DNA of 64,000 bases from Chryseobacterium sp. BLS98 (GCF_001045445.1 NZ_LFNF01000002.1:1-64000), one strand, 5' to 3'. Shown: positions 1 through 8,439, numbered from the stretch's first letter. Translations and numbers: made by a program. Notes: generated by a model from the letters alone, not told the origin.

Positions 1-1506
1 TACAATTACCTGAACCTTCCTAATACTGTGGATATCGGCCTTGATCCGATAACCACACAGATCAAAACAAAATATGGGGCAGATGGAATCAAACTAAGAA
101 AAGAAAGCACAAAAACAATGATAGGAGTTGCCGGAACAACCTGGACAAAAGAAATCACTGATTATCTTGACGGTTTCCAGTATCTGAATATAACATCTTC
201 AGGTGGCGGGGCATCTGAAGACCTATTCTCTATGGCTCCTATGGATACAAAACGGGCATTAGAAGTGCAGGCATTTACAATTGGTCCTCCTGTTGATATT
301 GATCCCACCCCAATAGATCCGATTGTTCAGAATCCTCATAATCCTGAATTGCAATTCTTTCCAACAGCAGAAGGATTTTACGATTATCAGAGAAAAATGT
401 ATATTTACCAGTATAAAGATCATTTAGGAAATGTGAGGGTAAGCTATGGAAAGAATAATACCACAGGGTCTCTTGAAATAACAGATGCCAATGATTATTA
501 TCCTTTTGGTATGAATCATCTGAAAACAGGTAATGCTTATTTTGGGGCTGGAAAATACCAAAACTATAAGTATAATGGCAAGGAGTTGCAAGAGTCTGGA
601 ATGTATGATTATGGCGCGAGGATGTACATGGCGGATATTGGGAGATGGGGCGTTGTAGATCCGCTGGCAGAGACCTCAAGACGGTGGTCAACATATACTT
701 ATGCTTTCAATAACCCAATCAGATTTATTGATCCTGATGGAAGATCAGGAAAAGGTTGGTTTAATAATTCTATGGAACAAATGGAATTTAGAGATGATGT
801 TAAAAGTCAGCAGGATTTAGATGATAAGGGTATAAAGGGAAGCTATGTGGGTGATACATCCCAGAAGGGAAACTTAAATTATGCATCAGACGGATATGTT
901 TATGATGATTCTACAGCTGGTGGAGGAAAAGCTATTGCTGATGGAAGAGTTCATGATGTAGGAGAAGTTACAGTTACAAAAACTAGTTCATGGAATAGCC
1001 CTTTAGCAAGATTTTTAGTTCCTGACAGATTTGGATTTACCACTAGTACGTCTGCTGGAGGCGGTTTAGAAGTTGGAGCTACTATGGGACTTGAAGTAAT
1101 TACAAGAGGAAAAGACGCAGGAATTTATTTTGATCCAGGAAATACCTTTAGTACAGGTGTTTTAATTGGAGCTAGCGGAGAAGTTGATTATAATTTCTTT
1201 AGTAGTCGATTTTCTGGTAAAGTTTCTGATATGGATTTAAATTCTGTAGTTGGAACTGAAGCATATGTTAAGGCTTCTGTACTAGAAGGAGTTGGTATTA
1301 ATGGAGGCGTTGCTGTCAGCTTTGATCCTAAAGCTCCATTAAGCGGAAATAGGTGGTTCACTACCTTTGGAGGAGTTTCTGTAGGAGGAAGTGCTACAGT
1401 AGTTTCTGGTGGTGCTGGTGTGACTGTATCAAATACAAGAATTGGATTTGGCTTTGATGGCAAAGTGCGTGTTGCAGATTATTCAGGTGCGATGAAAGTA
1501 AAATAA
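1..1506 (+). CDS. RHS repeat-associated protein, C-terminal part (5' end outside window)
   Basis: The reading frame is open from base 1, so the gene starts upstream; the GTG at 28 is not a convincing start. Counting from 28, the C-terminal RHS core is clear: YKDHLGNVRVSYG at about residues 129-141, YYPFGMNH at 157-164, KYNGKELQESGMYDYGARMY at about 181-200, and the closing NPIRFIDPDGR at 229-239. These motifs mark the boundary between the conserved RHS shell and a variable tip. The tip, about residues 240-492, is glycine- and valine-rich and I do not recognise it as a known toxin fold. In characterised RHS proteins the tip is a toxin or effector released from the shell; that role is inferred here. 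A small membrane-protein gene follows 12 bp downstream and is the natural candidate for its immunity partner. Confidence 0.85.
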   Translation, partial: YNYLNLPNTVDIGLDPITTQIKTKYGADGIKLRKESTKTMIGVAGTTWTKEITDYLDGFQYLNITSSGGGASEDLFSMAPMDTKRALEVQAFTIGPPVDIDPTPIDPIVQNPHNPELQFFPTAEGFYDYQRKMYIYQYKDHLGNVRVSYGKNNTTGSLEITDANDYYPFGMNHLKTGNAYFGAGKYQNYKYNGKELQESGMYDYGARMYMADIGRWGVVDPLAETSRRWSTYTYAFNNPIRFIDPDGRSGKGWFNNSMEQMEFRDDVKSQQDLDDKGIKGSYVGDTSQKGNLNYASDGYVYDDSTAGGGKAIADGRVHDVGEVTVTKTSSWNSPLARFLVPDRFGFTTSTSAGGGLEVGATMGLEVITRGKDAGIYFDPGNTFSTGVLIGASGEVDYNFFSSRFSGKVSDMDLNSVVGTEAYVKASVLEGVGINGGVAVSFDPKAPLSGNRWFTTFGGVSVGGSATVVSGGAGVTVSNTRIGFGFDGKVRVADYSGAMKVK

Positions 1507-1518
1507 ATTTTAATAAAT

Positions 1519-1872
1519 ATGGAATTATCTAAGCGTAACATTTTACTTTTTTTCACACTATTATTAGCTATTATTATAGTTTTTTTTATTGCTAAGCATA
1601 ATCAAACGAAGAAAGCATATTCTAGTGAACTAATTGGGAAAGTTGGATCTTTGAGATATGTAGGACGAGGAAAAGGTTATCTACAAGTGAAATTTGAAGG
1701 AGAAAAAGAATTTAATTCTTTATGTATAATATATGTAGGTAGTGAGAATAAGGATGATCTAAAAGTGAGCGACTCAATCTATAAGGCAAAAAACTCTGAG
1801 GATTATCAGATTTATCGACAAGACAGCTCAGGAAATTATAATTTTTTTAAAACGTTAAAAAACAAGCCATAA
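1519..1872 (+). CDS. Small membrane-anchored protein, candidate immunity protein for the RHS tip
   Basis: The product is 117 residues. One hydrophobic segment at about residues 8-25 (ILLFFTLLLAIIIVFFIA) is followed by a lysine-rich linker and a soluble domain of about 85 residues. No family is recognised. It begins 12 bp after the RHS stop codon on the same strand and is followed directly by a hairpin terminator, so the two genes probably share a transcript. A membrane-tethered protein directly behind an RHS tip is the usual arrangement of an immunity gene, but function is inferred from position only. Confidence 0.6.
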   Translation: MELSKRNILLFFTLLLAIIIVFFIAKHNQTKKAYSSELIGKVGSLRYVGRGKGYLQVKFEGEKEFNSLCIIYVGSENKDDLKVSDSIYKAKNSEDYQIYRQDSSGNYNFFKTLKNKP

Positions 1873-1873
1873 T

Positions 1874-1903
1874 AAAACCGCTACTCCATCGAGTAGCGGT
1901 TTT
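1874..1903. terminator. Bidirectional rho-independent terminator
   Basis: A 13-bp inverted repeat (AAAACCGCTACTC and its complement) with a 4-base loop CATC lies between the convergent genes ending at 1872 and 1906. It has A/T runs on both sides. A degenerate copy of the same hairpin is found at 2475-2501. Confidence 0.85.
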
Positions 1904-1905
1904 TA

Positions 1906-2310
1906 TTAATTAGGACTTATATAATATCCCACAACTTTAATAGAATCATCTTCTTTATGAAGAGTCAATTTTTCTTGGGTATTTTTGATATCTCGTTTTA
2001 CATTATAAATTAATATATATTCATTTATAGAATGAGCTCCTTTTATAATATTAGTCTGCTCATATATTAAAGAATCATTTTTAACATTACCAAATTGCGA
2101 AAAAGAAGCATCAAACATTTGATTTACTTGTTCTTTTGAAGCCATTTTAAAAAGTTCATCACCACATAACTTAAAAATTTCCTCTCTATTATTTTCTTTT
2201 AAAAGAGTATAAAATTTTTGTGATATTTTTTCAGCCTCTTTTATGTCGTGTTCATTAGGACTACAATTTATAAGAAATAGAGAAAGAAATATTAGGATAT
2301 ATTTTTTCAT
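1906..2310 (-). CDS. Small secreted lipoprotein with a predicted NTF2-like fold
   Basis: I take the start at the internal ATG (2310), because the following residues MKKYILIFLSLFLINCS form a clean lipoprotein signal with lipobox LINC; the longer frame adds ten residues that would spoil it. The mature part (about 115 residues) resembles the small NTF2-like/DUF4019-type lipoproteins: an amphipathic N-terminal helix (EKISQKFYTLLKENN), then alternating beta strands. The assignment is by pattern only. It is convergent with the RHS/immunity pair and shares the terminator at 1874-1903. It could be a second immunity-type gene of the RHS locus, but nothing in the sequence proves that. Confidence 0.6.
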   Translation of the reverse strand: MKKYILIFLSLFLINCSPNEHDIKEAEKISQKFYTLLKENNREEIFKLCGDELFKMASKEQVNQMFDASFSQFGNVKNDSLIYEQTNIIKGAHSINEYILIYNVKRDIKNTQEKLTLHKEDDSIKVVGYYISPN

Positions 2311-2474
2311 TTTTATGTAAGCATTGTCTTGGTTAAGCAAATGTAGTTATTTTAGCCTTTAAATTAAAAAAAGTATTAAAATCATATAATAAAAAATCTC
2401 ACAAATAATGGAAATTCAAATATAATATATCTCCCTCGCTACCGCACTATTACATCGTATGGTGAAGTTATAAT

Positions 2475-2501
2475 AAACCATTGCTATTGAGTAGTGGTTT
2501 T
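2475..2501. repeat. Degenerate copy of the 1874-1903 terminator
   Basis: AAACC, a variable middle and GAGTAGTGGTTT match the right arm and outer left arm of the hairpin behind the immunity gene, with several substitutions. It lies directly before the RHS fragment at 2504, so a block of an older RHS cassette appears to have been left here. Confidence 0.5.
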
Positions 2502-2503
2502 GT

Positions 2504-2611
2504 ATTGATCCCACTCCAATAGATCCGATTGTTCAAAATCTTCATAATACTGATTTACAATTGTTTCCGACAGCAGAAGGGTTTTACGATTACCAGAGAA
2601 AAAACATTTGA
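2504..2611 (+). pseudogene. Displaced RHS gene fragment
   Basis: An open stretch of 35 codons followed by a stop reads IDPTPIDPIVQN, then a variable section, then FPTAEGFYDYQRK. This matches residues about 91-123 of the RHS protein at the start of the window, in frame and at roughly 85-90 percent DNA identity by eye (bases about 300-401). It has no start codon and no downstream core, so it is a relic. Such orphan RHS pieces downstream of an intact gene are a known result of tip replacement by recombination. Confidence 0.8.
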
Positions 2612-2623
2612 TGAGCTCACGGA

Positions 2624-2921
2624 TTTTTACGTAAGTCAGGTATTTCATTAGATGAAATTTTCTTGAATTTTGACGCAGGATTTAATGCTTCGAATTTACG
2701 TTCAAAAGTTTTACAATTGGGAATAATTGCACAATAAAAGAAATTCCGATGCAGATAAATGACCATTATTGATGAATAACTTTATAAGAAACTTATATCG
2801 TAGAAAAAATAAATGCATGGCTTGATAGCTTCAGGTCTATACTTAACAGATTTGACACAACAGTAAAAGGAGAGCTAAAAATGATGATAATTGGAAAGTT
2901 TTGATTTCAAATATCCTATAA
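2624..2921 (+). pseudogene. Decayed IS5-like DDE transposase, C-terminal part
   Basis: Two conserved blocks survive in different frames. The first, 2624-2739, reads FLRKSGISLDEIFLNFDAGF and onward to a stop. The second, about 2800-2921, contains INAWLDSFRSILNRFDTTV and then WKVLIS. The pattern (an aspartate in LNFDAGF, then NAWLDSF...RFDTTV) resembles the C-terminal half of IS5-type transposases, in which the second block normally reads VERTNAW. Stops, frameshifts and missing N-terminal sequence show it is dead. No terminal repeats could be identified. Confidence 0.6.
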
Positions 2922-3038
2922 TTGTAAACAAAATCAATTACAAAAAGGTATTGCTAAAAATTGTAGCAATACCCCAAAAAAATATACATAATATTCAGAC
3001 CTATGTATTTCTGTTTATAAAAAAAATAAATCACTTTA

Positions 3039-3437
3039 TTAAAATATGAATCTAGGTTCATTATTATTCATGCTCCAAAACCCTATCTTATTCTCTTCAA
3101 TATCAAGAATATGAGTGAATTTTCCAAAATCATATGTTTCAATATCATCAAGAATGTTTACTCCTTCTTTTTTGAGCTGCTCGACCAAAGCTTCCAGATC
3201 AGGCAACCGTATAATTGATCATAAATTCTCTTACTAAAGACTCAAAATAACCGGTAGTTTCAGGAGAAGGGTGCCATGTTAAAGAGCCTTTTGGATTGGT
3301 ATCAGCAATATCTTTCCAGTTGAAAGTTGCACCATATTCATGGCATCAATCCTAAGATGTTTTTTATATCATTCTTTCAATGCTTTTGGATCTTTGTATT
3401 AAAAAAATATTCCGTCAATGCCTGTTACTTTTTTCAT
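3039..3437 (-). pseudogene. Decayed VOC (glyoxalase-like) protein gene
   Basis: Read on the minus strand from the ATG at 3437, the product begins MKKVTGIDGIFF, hits a stop, and continues as YKDPKALKE, FNWKDIADTNPKGSLTWHPS, DLEALVEQLKKEGVNILDD and ILDIEENKIGFWSM. These are the parts of a one-domain VOC protein of about 130 residues. At least two internal stops and two or three frameshifts break the gene. It belongs to the same broad family as the intact VOC genes at the right end of the window. Confidence 0.7.
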
Positions 3438-3509
3438 GTTTTGTTATTATCGCTAGTTGTAATTACAAATTTAATTTTTTCGAAACTGTTATTCCTTTTT
3501 TAAGTAAAG

Positions 3510-4106
3510 TCAGTATACTTTTTTCCAAAAGCTTAAAAATCCGTTACAGGCTGAATCTACCAGATCAAAACTTCTCGGAATTTCGTCCCACTTACTCCAA
3601 TACGTAACCAAGCGGGTTCCGACAGGAGTTGTTTCTAATTGTTCTTTTACATAACCTGAATAAATATCATATAAATTCTTATCAGGAAGTATCGAATCAT
3701 CAATCGGATTAGAGGTATCTATATTTTCAAAAAAAGAATTGAAAAAGTAGAAGGCCTCAAAATCGGAAAAATTAATTTCATTGATATTGGAGTTGATAAA
3801 TTCTACATTGGTGATATTATGTCGATCTGCTATTTTCCTTGATATTTTAGTAAGTGAAGCTCTTTGCTCTACACCATAGAAAAATCCTTTGGTAGAAGCT
3901 GCACCTACCAGGCAAAACTTTCCAGCCCCTGCCCCAATATCAAGTACTTTTTTCCCGGACTCTTCTACCAGATATTCTGCCGCCATTTTGGCAACCGTTA
4001 CTGGAGTCCAGTGTCTTTCCGCTGCCGCTTTTATATTGAGAGGATAAAGTTCATTAAAAACGGCATCCTTTACATCCATATTCTCTCTAAGCTGTTTAAA
4101 AATCAT
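3510..4106 (-). CDS. Class I SAM-dependent methyltransferase-like protein
   Basis: The product is 198 residues. The SAM-binding motif I is clear at about residues 52-64 (KKVLDIGAGAGKF), followed by an acidic motif II region (FYGVEQR) and VEFINSNINEINF. The substrate is unknown. The start ATG overlaps the stop of the GcvH-like gene as ATGA, so the two are translationally coupled. The context is the 3' end of a gcvH-gcvT-gcvH-like operon. It may have a role linked to one-carbon or lipoyl metabolism; this is inference. The C-terminus ends at 3510, 73 bp from a decayed VOC gene. Confidence 0.75.
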   Translation of the reverse strand: MIFKQLRENMDVKDAVFNELYPLNIKAAAERHWTPVTVAKMAAEYLVEESGKKVLDIGAGAGKFCLVGAASTKGFFYGVEQRASLTKISRKIADRHNITNVEFINSNINEINFSDFEAFYFFNSFFENIDTSNPIDDSILPDKNLYDIYSGYVKEQLETTPVGTRLVTYWSKWDEIPRSFDLVDSACNGFLSFWKKVY

Positions 4107-4474
4107 TTTATTATTTGTATATAGTCCTCATAAGTTAAAAGCTCATTCGTAGATATGTAGGTAGAAAAAATTAAAAACCAACAGTTATAAGGATCTGTAT
4201 TAATATGGGAAGGCTTTACAGCTATATTTTGATTAACTTCCATAATTTTTGAGTGACAGGGAGCAACCAACTGAAAAGTTTTATTGATTCCATAAACAAT
4301 CCCAAAGACAGTTCCTTTTTTTAAGTTTTTTTTCTGCAAATTAAATTCAACAAGGTGAATTTCTCCTATTTCCTTTTGAGCGAAATCTGTAATTCCAACA
4401 CAAAAATCGTATAATCCGATTTTTCTCAGCCACAAATGGTTTTCCGTATAATAAAGGTTCTTAGGAACAAGCAT
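4103..4474 (-). CDS. Divergent GcvH-like protein lacking the lipoyl-lysine
   Basis: The product is 123 residues. It aligns end to end with the GcvH two genes upstream: ENHLWLRKIGLYDFCVGITD matches the EDHEWVRL...YIGITD block, and FAQKEIGEIHLVEF matches FAQHELGDIVYVEI. In true GcvH the lipoylated lysine sits in VEAVKTVSD; here the block is VYGINKTFQ, so the lysine position is Asn64, with a lysine one residue later (Lys65). The protein is therefore probably not lipoylated in the normal way. It starts 33 bp after gcvT and its stop overlaps the methyltransferase start. It may be a scaffold, a regulator or a decaying duplicate. Confidence 0.75.
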   Translation of the reverse strand: MLVPKNLYYTENHLWLRKIGLYDFCVGITDFAQKEIGEIHLVEFNLQKKNLKKGTVFGIVYGINKTFQLVAPCHSKIMEVNQNIAVKPSHINTDPYNCWFLIFSTYISTNELLTYEDYIQIIK

Positions 4475-4507
4475 ATGATTATTAATCTGATTTATTTGTA
4501 AATGGAT

Positions 4508-5605
4508 CTATTTTTTAATAAATGGAGTTTTAACAATAATAGCTTTGACCGCCTTATTTCTGATATTGATAAAGATTTCATTTCCAATCTTAGAGCTATC
4601 AGCTGCAACATAACCCATCCCTATCCCTTTTTTTAGTGTAGGTGAAAGAGTTCCGGAGGTTACCGCTCCAATAATTTGATGGCTACTATCACATATTTCA
4701 TAACCGTGACGGGGAATTCCTTTATCTTCTATTTCAAAGCCTATCAATTTTTTAGTGACTCCCTTTTCTTTTTGGATGCTTAAAAATCCGCTATACACAA
4801 AGTCTTTTGTAAACTTTGTGATCCATCCTAATCCTGCTTCCAAGGGAGAAGTTGTATCATCAATATCATTTCCATAAAGGCAATAGCCCATTTCCAAACG
4901 CAGGGTATCCCTTGCCGCCAGTCCGATAGGTTCAATACCTTCATCTTTTCCGGCTTCAAATATGGCTTCCCATAAGTGAGCTGCATATCTGTTCTCTACA
5001 TAAATTTCAAACCCGGATTCTCCCGTATATCCTGTTGCGGAAACCAAAGCATTTGGAATATGGGCAAATTCACCTATGGTGAATGTGTAATATTCCATAT
5101 CCTTCAAATTGATATCCGTCAACTTCTGTAAAACGTCTATCGATTTTGGTCCCTGAACAGCTAATAAAGAAACGGAATCCGAAATATTGGTTACCTTCGC
5201 TCCAAAAGAGTTATATCTTATGATCCATTCCAGATCTTTTTGGATGTTGGAAGCATTAACCACCAATAGGTAATCATTTTTGTTTATTTTATAAACCAAG
5301 AGATCATCAACTATACCTCCGGTATCATTGGGCATACAGCTGTACTGTACTTTTCCGGGATAAAGTTTTGAGATATCATTAGTAGTGATTTTTTGAATAA
5401 GTTCCAAAGAGCCTTTCCCCTGTATTGAGATCTCTCCCATATGAGACACATCAAAAACCCCGACATTATTTCTAACCACTTCATGTTCATGTGTTATGCC
5501 TTTGTATTGAACAGGCATTTCATAGCCTGCAAATTCTACCATTTTCCCTCCAAGAGTATGATGGATGACATTAAATGCCGTTTTCTTTAGTTTTACAGTT
5601 CCCAT
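4508..5605 (-). CDS. gcvT: Glycine cleavage system aminomethyltransferase (T protein)
   Basis: The product is 365 residues, the normal length for GcvT. It transfers the aminomethyl carbon from lipoyl-GcvH to tetrahydrofolate, releasing ammonia. Diagnostic blocks are VFDVSHMGEI near residues 50-59, ATGYTGESGFEIYV near 190-203 and ARDTLRLEMGYCLYGNDID near 231-249, which form the folate and active-site regions. The start ATG abuts the gcvH stop with no gap, so the genes are co-transcribed and probably coupled. The P protein is encoded separately at 41180-44038. Confidence 0.95.
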   Translation of the reverse strand: MGTVKLKKTAFNVIHHTLGGKMVEFAGYEMPVQYKGITHEHEVVRNNVGVFDVSHMGEISIQGKGSLELIQKITTNDISKLYPGKVQYSCMPNDTGGIVDDLLVYKINKNDYLLVVNASNIQKDLEWIIRYNSFGAKVTNISDSVSLLAVQGPKSIDVLQKLTDINLKDMEYYTFTIGEFAHIPNALVSATGYTGESGFEIYVENRYAAHLWEAIFEAGKDEGIEPIGLAARDTLRLEMGYCLYGNDIDDTTSPLEAGLGWITKFTKDFVYSGFLSIQKEKGVTKKLIGFEIEDKGIPRHGYEICDSSHQIIGAVTSGTLSPTLKKGIGMGYVAADSSKIGNEIFINIRNKAVKAIIVKTPFIKK

Positions 5606-5989
5606 TTATGATAAGTCTATTAAGGATGCGTATGAACCAGATCTTAACAATCCTTCTGCATCAAAAAGATTTTCCACCTTAATTTTAACCATCCATCCCT
5701 CCCCGTAAGGGTCTGAATTGACCAATTCAGGACTGGCTTCCAATTTCGGATTGATTTCCAGTATTTCTCCGGCAAGAGGCAAAAACAGGTCTGATACTGT
5801 TTTCACAGCTTCAACTGTCCCAAATACTTCATGTTGCTTTAAATTTTCTCCCAACGTTTCAATTTCAACATAGACAATATCTCCTAATTCATGCTGAGCA
5901 AAATCGGTAATTCCGATATAAGCCGTATTGTTTTCTAATCGAACCCACTCGTGATCTTCAGTGTACAGGAGGTTTTCTGGAATGTTCAT
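5606..5989 (-). CDS. gcvH: Glycine cleavage system H protein
   Basis: The product is 127 residues. The lipoyl domain is canonical: YTEDHEWV at 9-16, IGITDFAQHELGDIVYVE at 25-42 and the lipoylation site GTVEAVKTVSD with Lys63. It shuttles the aminomethyl group between GcvP, GcvT and the lipoamide dehydrogenase. It lies 53 bp downstream of pckA and directly before gcvT. Confidence 0.95.
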   Translation of the reverse strand: MNIPENLLYTEDHEWVRLENNTAYIGITDFAQHELGDIVYVEIETLGENLKQHEVFGTVEAVKTVSDLFLPLAGEILEINPKLEASPELVNSDPYGEGWMVKIKVENLFDAEGLLRSGSYASLIDLS

Positions 5990-6042
5990 TCTTACAGTTC
6001 TTTTTTTAATTTATATATTTATTCAATGAGTTAATGTCATTT

Positions 6043-7626
6043 TTAGACTAAGGGTCCTCCTGTTATTGTTTCTTCATCGGCGAAAGACACGAACGATTTA
6101 AAGTTTTCTGCAAACTGGGTGGCAAGGTGTAATGCTTTTTCATCATATGCCAACTGGTCATCCCAGGTATTTTTAGGGTTTAGAATTTCGGAAGGAACTC
6201 CTTCGCACTCTACGGGCATCTGCAGTCCAAATACGGCATCCTGTACGAAATCTACGTGGTCCAATTTATTTTCAAGTACCGCCGAAATCATAGCCCTGGT
6301 ATAAGCAAGTTTGATACGTTCCCCGGTACCATAGGCACCAGCAGACCAGCCGGTATTAATAAGCCATACATTGATGTTGTTATCTTTTAACTTCTTTCCT
6401 AACAGTTCTGCATATTTTGTAGGATGGAGCGGTAAAAAAGGTTTTCCAAAACACGCCGAAAATGTGGTCTGAGGTTCCGTAATTCCAGCCTCAGTTCCTG
6501 CCACCTTAGCAGTATATCCGGAAATAAAATGATACATCGCCTGTACTACTGATAGTTTCGATATCGGAGGAAGAACTCCAAAAGCATCGCAGGTTAAAAA
6601 GAAAATATTATTGGGTGTTTTCCCTATGGAAGGATGTACCGCATTCTCAATAAAGTCGATGGGATAAGCAGCTCTTGTGTTTTCTGTTACGGAAACATTA
6701 TCATAATCTACAATATCGGTTCCGTCAAAAAAGCGCACGTTTTCAAGCAAAGTTCCAGAGTGTATGGCAGAAAATATCTGCGGTTCTTTTTCCTCACTCA
6801 GGTTAACACATTTAGCATAACAGCCCCCTTCAAAGTTAAATACACTTTCATGATCCCATCCATGTTCATCATCTCCAATCAGCTGTCTTGACGGATCTGC
6901 AGAAAGAGTCGTTTTTCCTGTTCCGGAAAGTCCAAAAAATACAGCGGTATCACCAGTGGTTCCTACATTGGACGAGCAGTGCATGGAAAGTACATTTTTC
7001 TCAAAAGGAAGGATATAGTTTAGTACGGTAAAAATTCCTTTTTTGATTTCCCCGGTGTAAGCACTTCCCCCAATAAGGATTATTTTTTTTGTAAAATTGA
7101 TGATTGTAAAATTATGCTGACGGGTTTTATGGATCTCGGGAACAGCTTTGAAATCCGGAGCATTAAGAACCAACCATTCATGCCGAAATGTTTCCAATTC
7201 CTTTGCTTCCGGTCTTAAAAACAGATTATTAACAAATAAATTGGCCCATGGCGTTTCAGTGATAACCTTTATATTCAGTCTGTATTCAGGTTTGGCGCAG
7301 GCATAGGCATCTCTGACATAAATATCTCTACCAGAAAGATGGATAATAACATCATCATACAATCTGTCAAAATCTTCCGGTATAAAAGGATGGTTAACCT
7401 CTCCCCACCAAATAGAGTCCTTGGTTGTATTATCCTTAACGATAAACTTATCCTTTGGTGAACGGCCTGTAAATTCACCTGTATCACAAGCCAAGGCTCC
7501 TGAACTTGTAATAATCCCCTGATTTTGTTTTAAGGTTTGTGAAATCAGCTGTGAGACAGATAAATTCCAATAGACTTCTTTATTGGGTACAATTCCAATA
7601 TTTTTTAGAGATTCCAAATATTCCAT
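6043..7626 (-). CDS. pckA: Phosphoenolpyruvate carboxykinase (ATP)
   Basis: The product is 527 residues, typical of the ATP-dependent enzyme. It converts oxaloacetate and ATP to phosphoenolpyruvate, CO2 and ADP. The kinase P-loop GLSGTGKT is at residues 232-239, the metal-binding region GDDEHGWD at 251-258, and the substrate-site block GALACDTGEFTGRSPKDKF at about 43-61. It is divergent from a Crp/Fnr regulator; a CRP-like palindrome lies in the shared intergenic region. It may be transcribed together with gcvH (53 bp gap), but a separate promoter cannot be excluded. Confidence 0.96.
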   Translation of the reverse strand: MEYLESLKNIGIVPNKEVYWNLSVSQLISQTLKQNQGIITSSGALACDTGEFTGRSPKDKFIVKDNTTKDSIWWGEVNHPFIPEDFDRLYDDVIIHLSGRDIYVRDAYACAKPEYRLNIKVITETPWANLFVNNLFLRPEAKELETFRHEWLVLNAPDFKAVPEIHKTRQHNFTIINFTKKIILIGGSAYTGEIKKGIFTVLNYILPFEKNVLSMHCSSNVGTTGDTAVFFGLSGTGKTTLSADPSRQLIGDDEHGWDHESVFNFEGGCYAKCVNLSEEKEPQIFSAIHSGTLLENVRFFDGTDIVDYDNVSVTENTRAAYPIDFIENAVHPSIGKTPNNIFFLTCDAFGVLPPISKLSVVQAMYHFISGYTAKVAGTEAGITEPQTTFSACFGKPFLPLHPTKYAELLGKKLKDNNINVWLINTGWSAGAYGTGERIKLAYTRAMISAVLENKLDHVDFVQDAVFGLQMPVECEGVPSEILNPKNTWDDQLAYDEKALHLATQFAENFKSFVSFADEETITGGPLV

Positions 7627-7700
7627 TAATTAGTTCTGGTTTGTTATGCCTACAAAATTAGAAGCTTTATAAAGGAATAGGAAGGATGTAAATCTTTTAT

Positions 7701-7722
7701 AAATGTGATTTAAGTCAAATTT
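7701..7722. promoter_or_regulatory. CRP-like palindrome between pckA and the Crp/Fnr gene
   Basis: The core TGTGATTTAAGTCAAA with flanking AAA and TTT is very close to the enteric CRP consensus TGTGA-N6-TCACA, with one mismatch in the right half-site. It sits 34 bp before the ATG of the Crp/Fnr gene and 75 bp before pckA. It probably serves autoregulation and/or control of pckA. Confidence 0.55.
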
Positions 7723-7755
7723 AAGTTAGGGTAAAAATGTGTAAATTAGTAAATC

Positions 7756-8439
7756 ATGATTTCAAAATTTATTTTTAATAATCAATATCTTTTTGAGGAG
7801 CTTTCAACATACGATAAAGAAATGCTTCAAAAAGTGATGCAGATTAAAAACTACCGTAAAAACGATGCTATATTTACTGAAGGGACTATTCCTAATGGTA
7901 TCTTTTATTTGAAAGAAGGAAAGGTAAAAAAATATAAGGTTGACAATGACGGAAGGGAGCAGATTATTTATATCTATAATGCCGGGGAGTTTTTTGGATA
8001 TTCAGCCATCTTAAGTAATTATTCTTACGGCGATACCACTCAGGTCATTGAAAGTTCTATTATCGCGTTTATCCCAAAAGAAGATTTTTTGCATATTCTT
8101 GAAGAATCGAAAGTCTTTTCTAAATTTCTTCTCAAAAGCCTGAGCCATGAGTTTAGTGTAATGGCTAACCTGATGACTATTTTATCCCAACGAACTGTCA
8201 GGGAGCGAGCTGCACTTAGCTTATTGATTCTTCATAATAAATACAAATCAAAAAATAATATTGCAGAAAATGTATATATTACATTATCCCGTGTTGACTT
8301 AGCCAATATGGTAGGGACAGCAAGGGAAACATTAGCCCGTATCCTGCATGATTTTAGGGAAGAGCAGCTTATTGTGATGGAAGGAAGAAAAATAGAGCTG
8401 AAAGATATAGAAAGACTGACACGTATCGCTAATCTTTAA
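7756..8439 (+). CDS. Crp/Fnr family transcriptional regulator
   Basis: The product is 227 residues. The N-terminal cyclic-nucleotide-binding-type domain spans about residues 15-130 (EGTIPNGIFYLKEGKVKKYK, FFGYSAIL). The C-terminal winged helix has the recognition helix TARETLARILHDF at about residues 189-201. There is no cysteine cluster of the FNR iron-sulfur type. It is divergent from pckA with a 129-bp intergenic region holding a near-consensus CRP palindrome, so control of central carbon flow (pckA/gcv) is a reasonable inference. Confidence 0.88.
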   Translation: MISKFIFNNQYLFEELSTYDKEMLQKVMQIKNYRKNDAIFTEGTIPNGIFYLKEGKVKKYKVDNDGREQIIYIYNAGEFFGYSAILSNYSYGDTTQVIESSIIAFIPKEDFLHILEESKVFSKFLLKSLSHEFSVMANLMTILSQRTVRERAALSLLILHNKYKSKNNIAENVYITLSRVDLANMVGTARETLARILHDFREEQLIVMEGRKIELKDIERLTRIANL

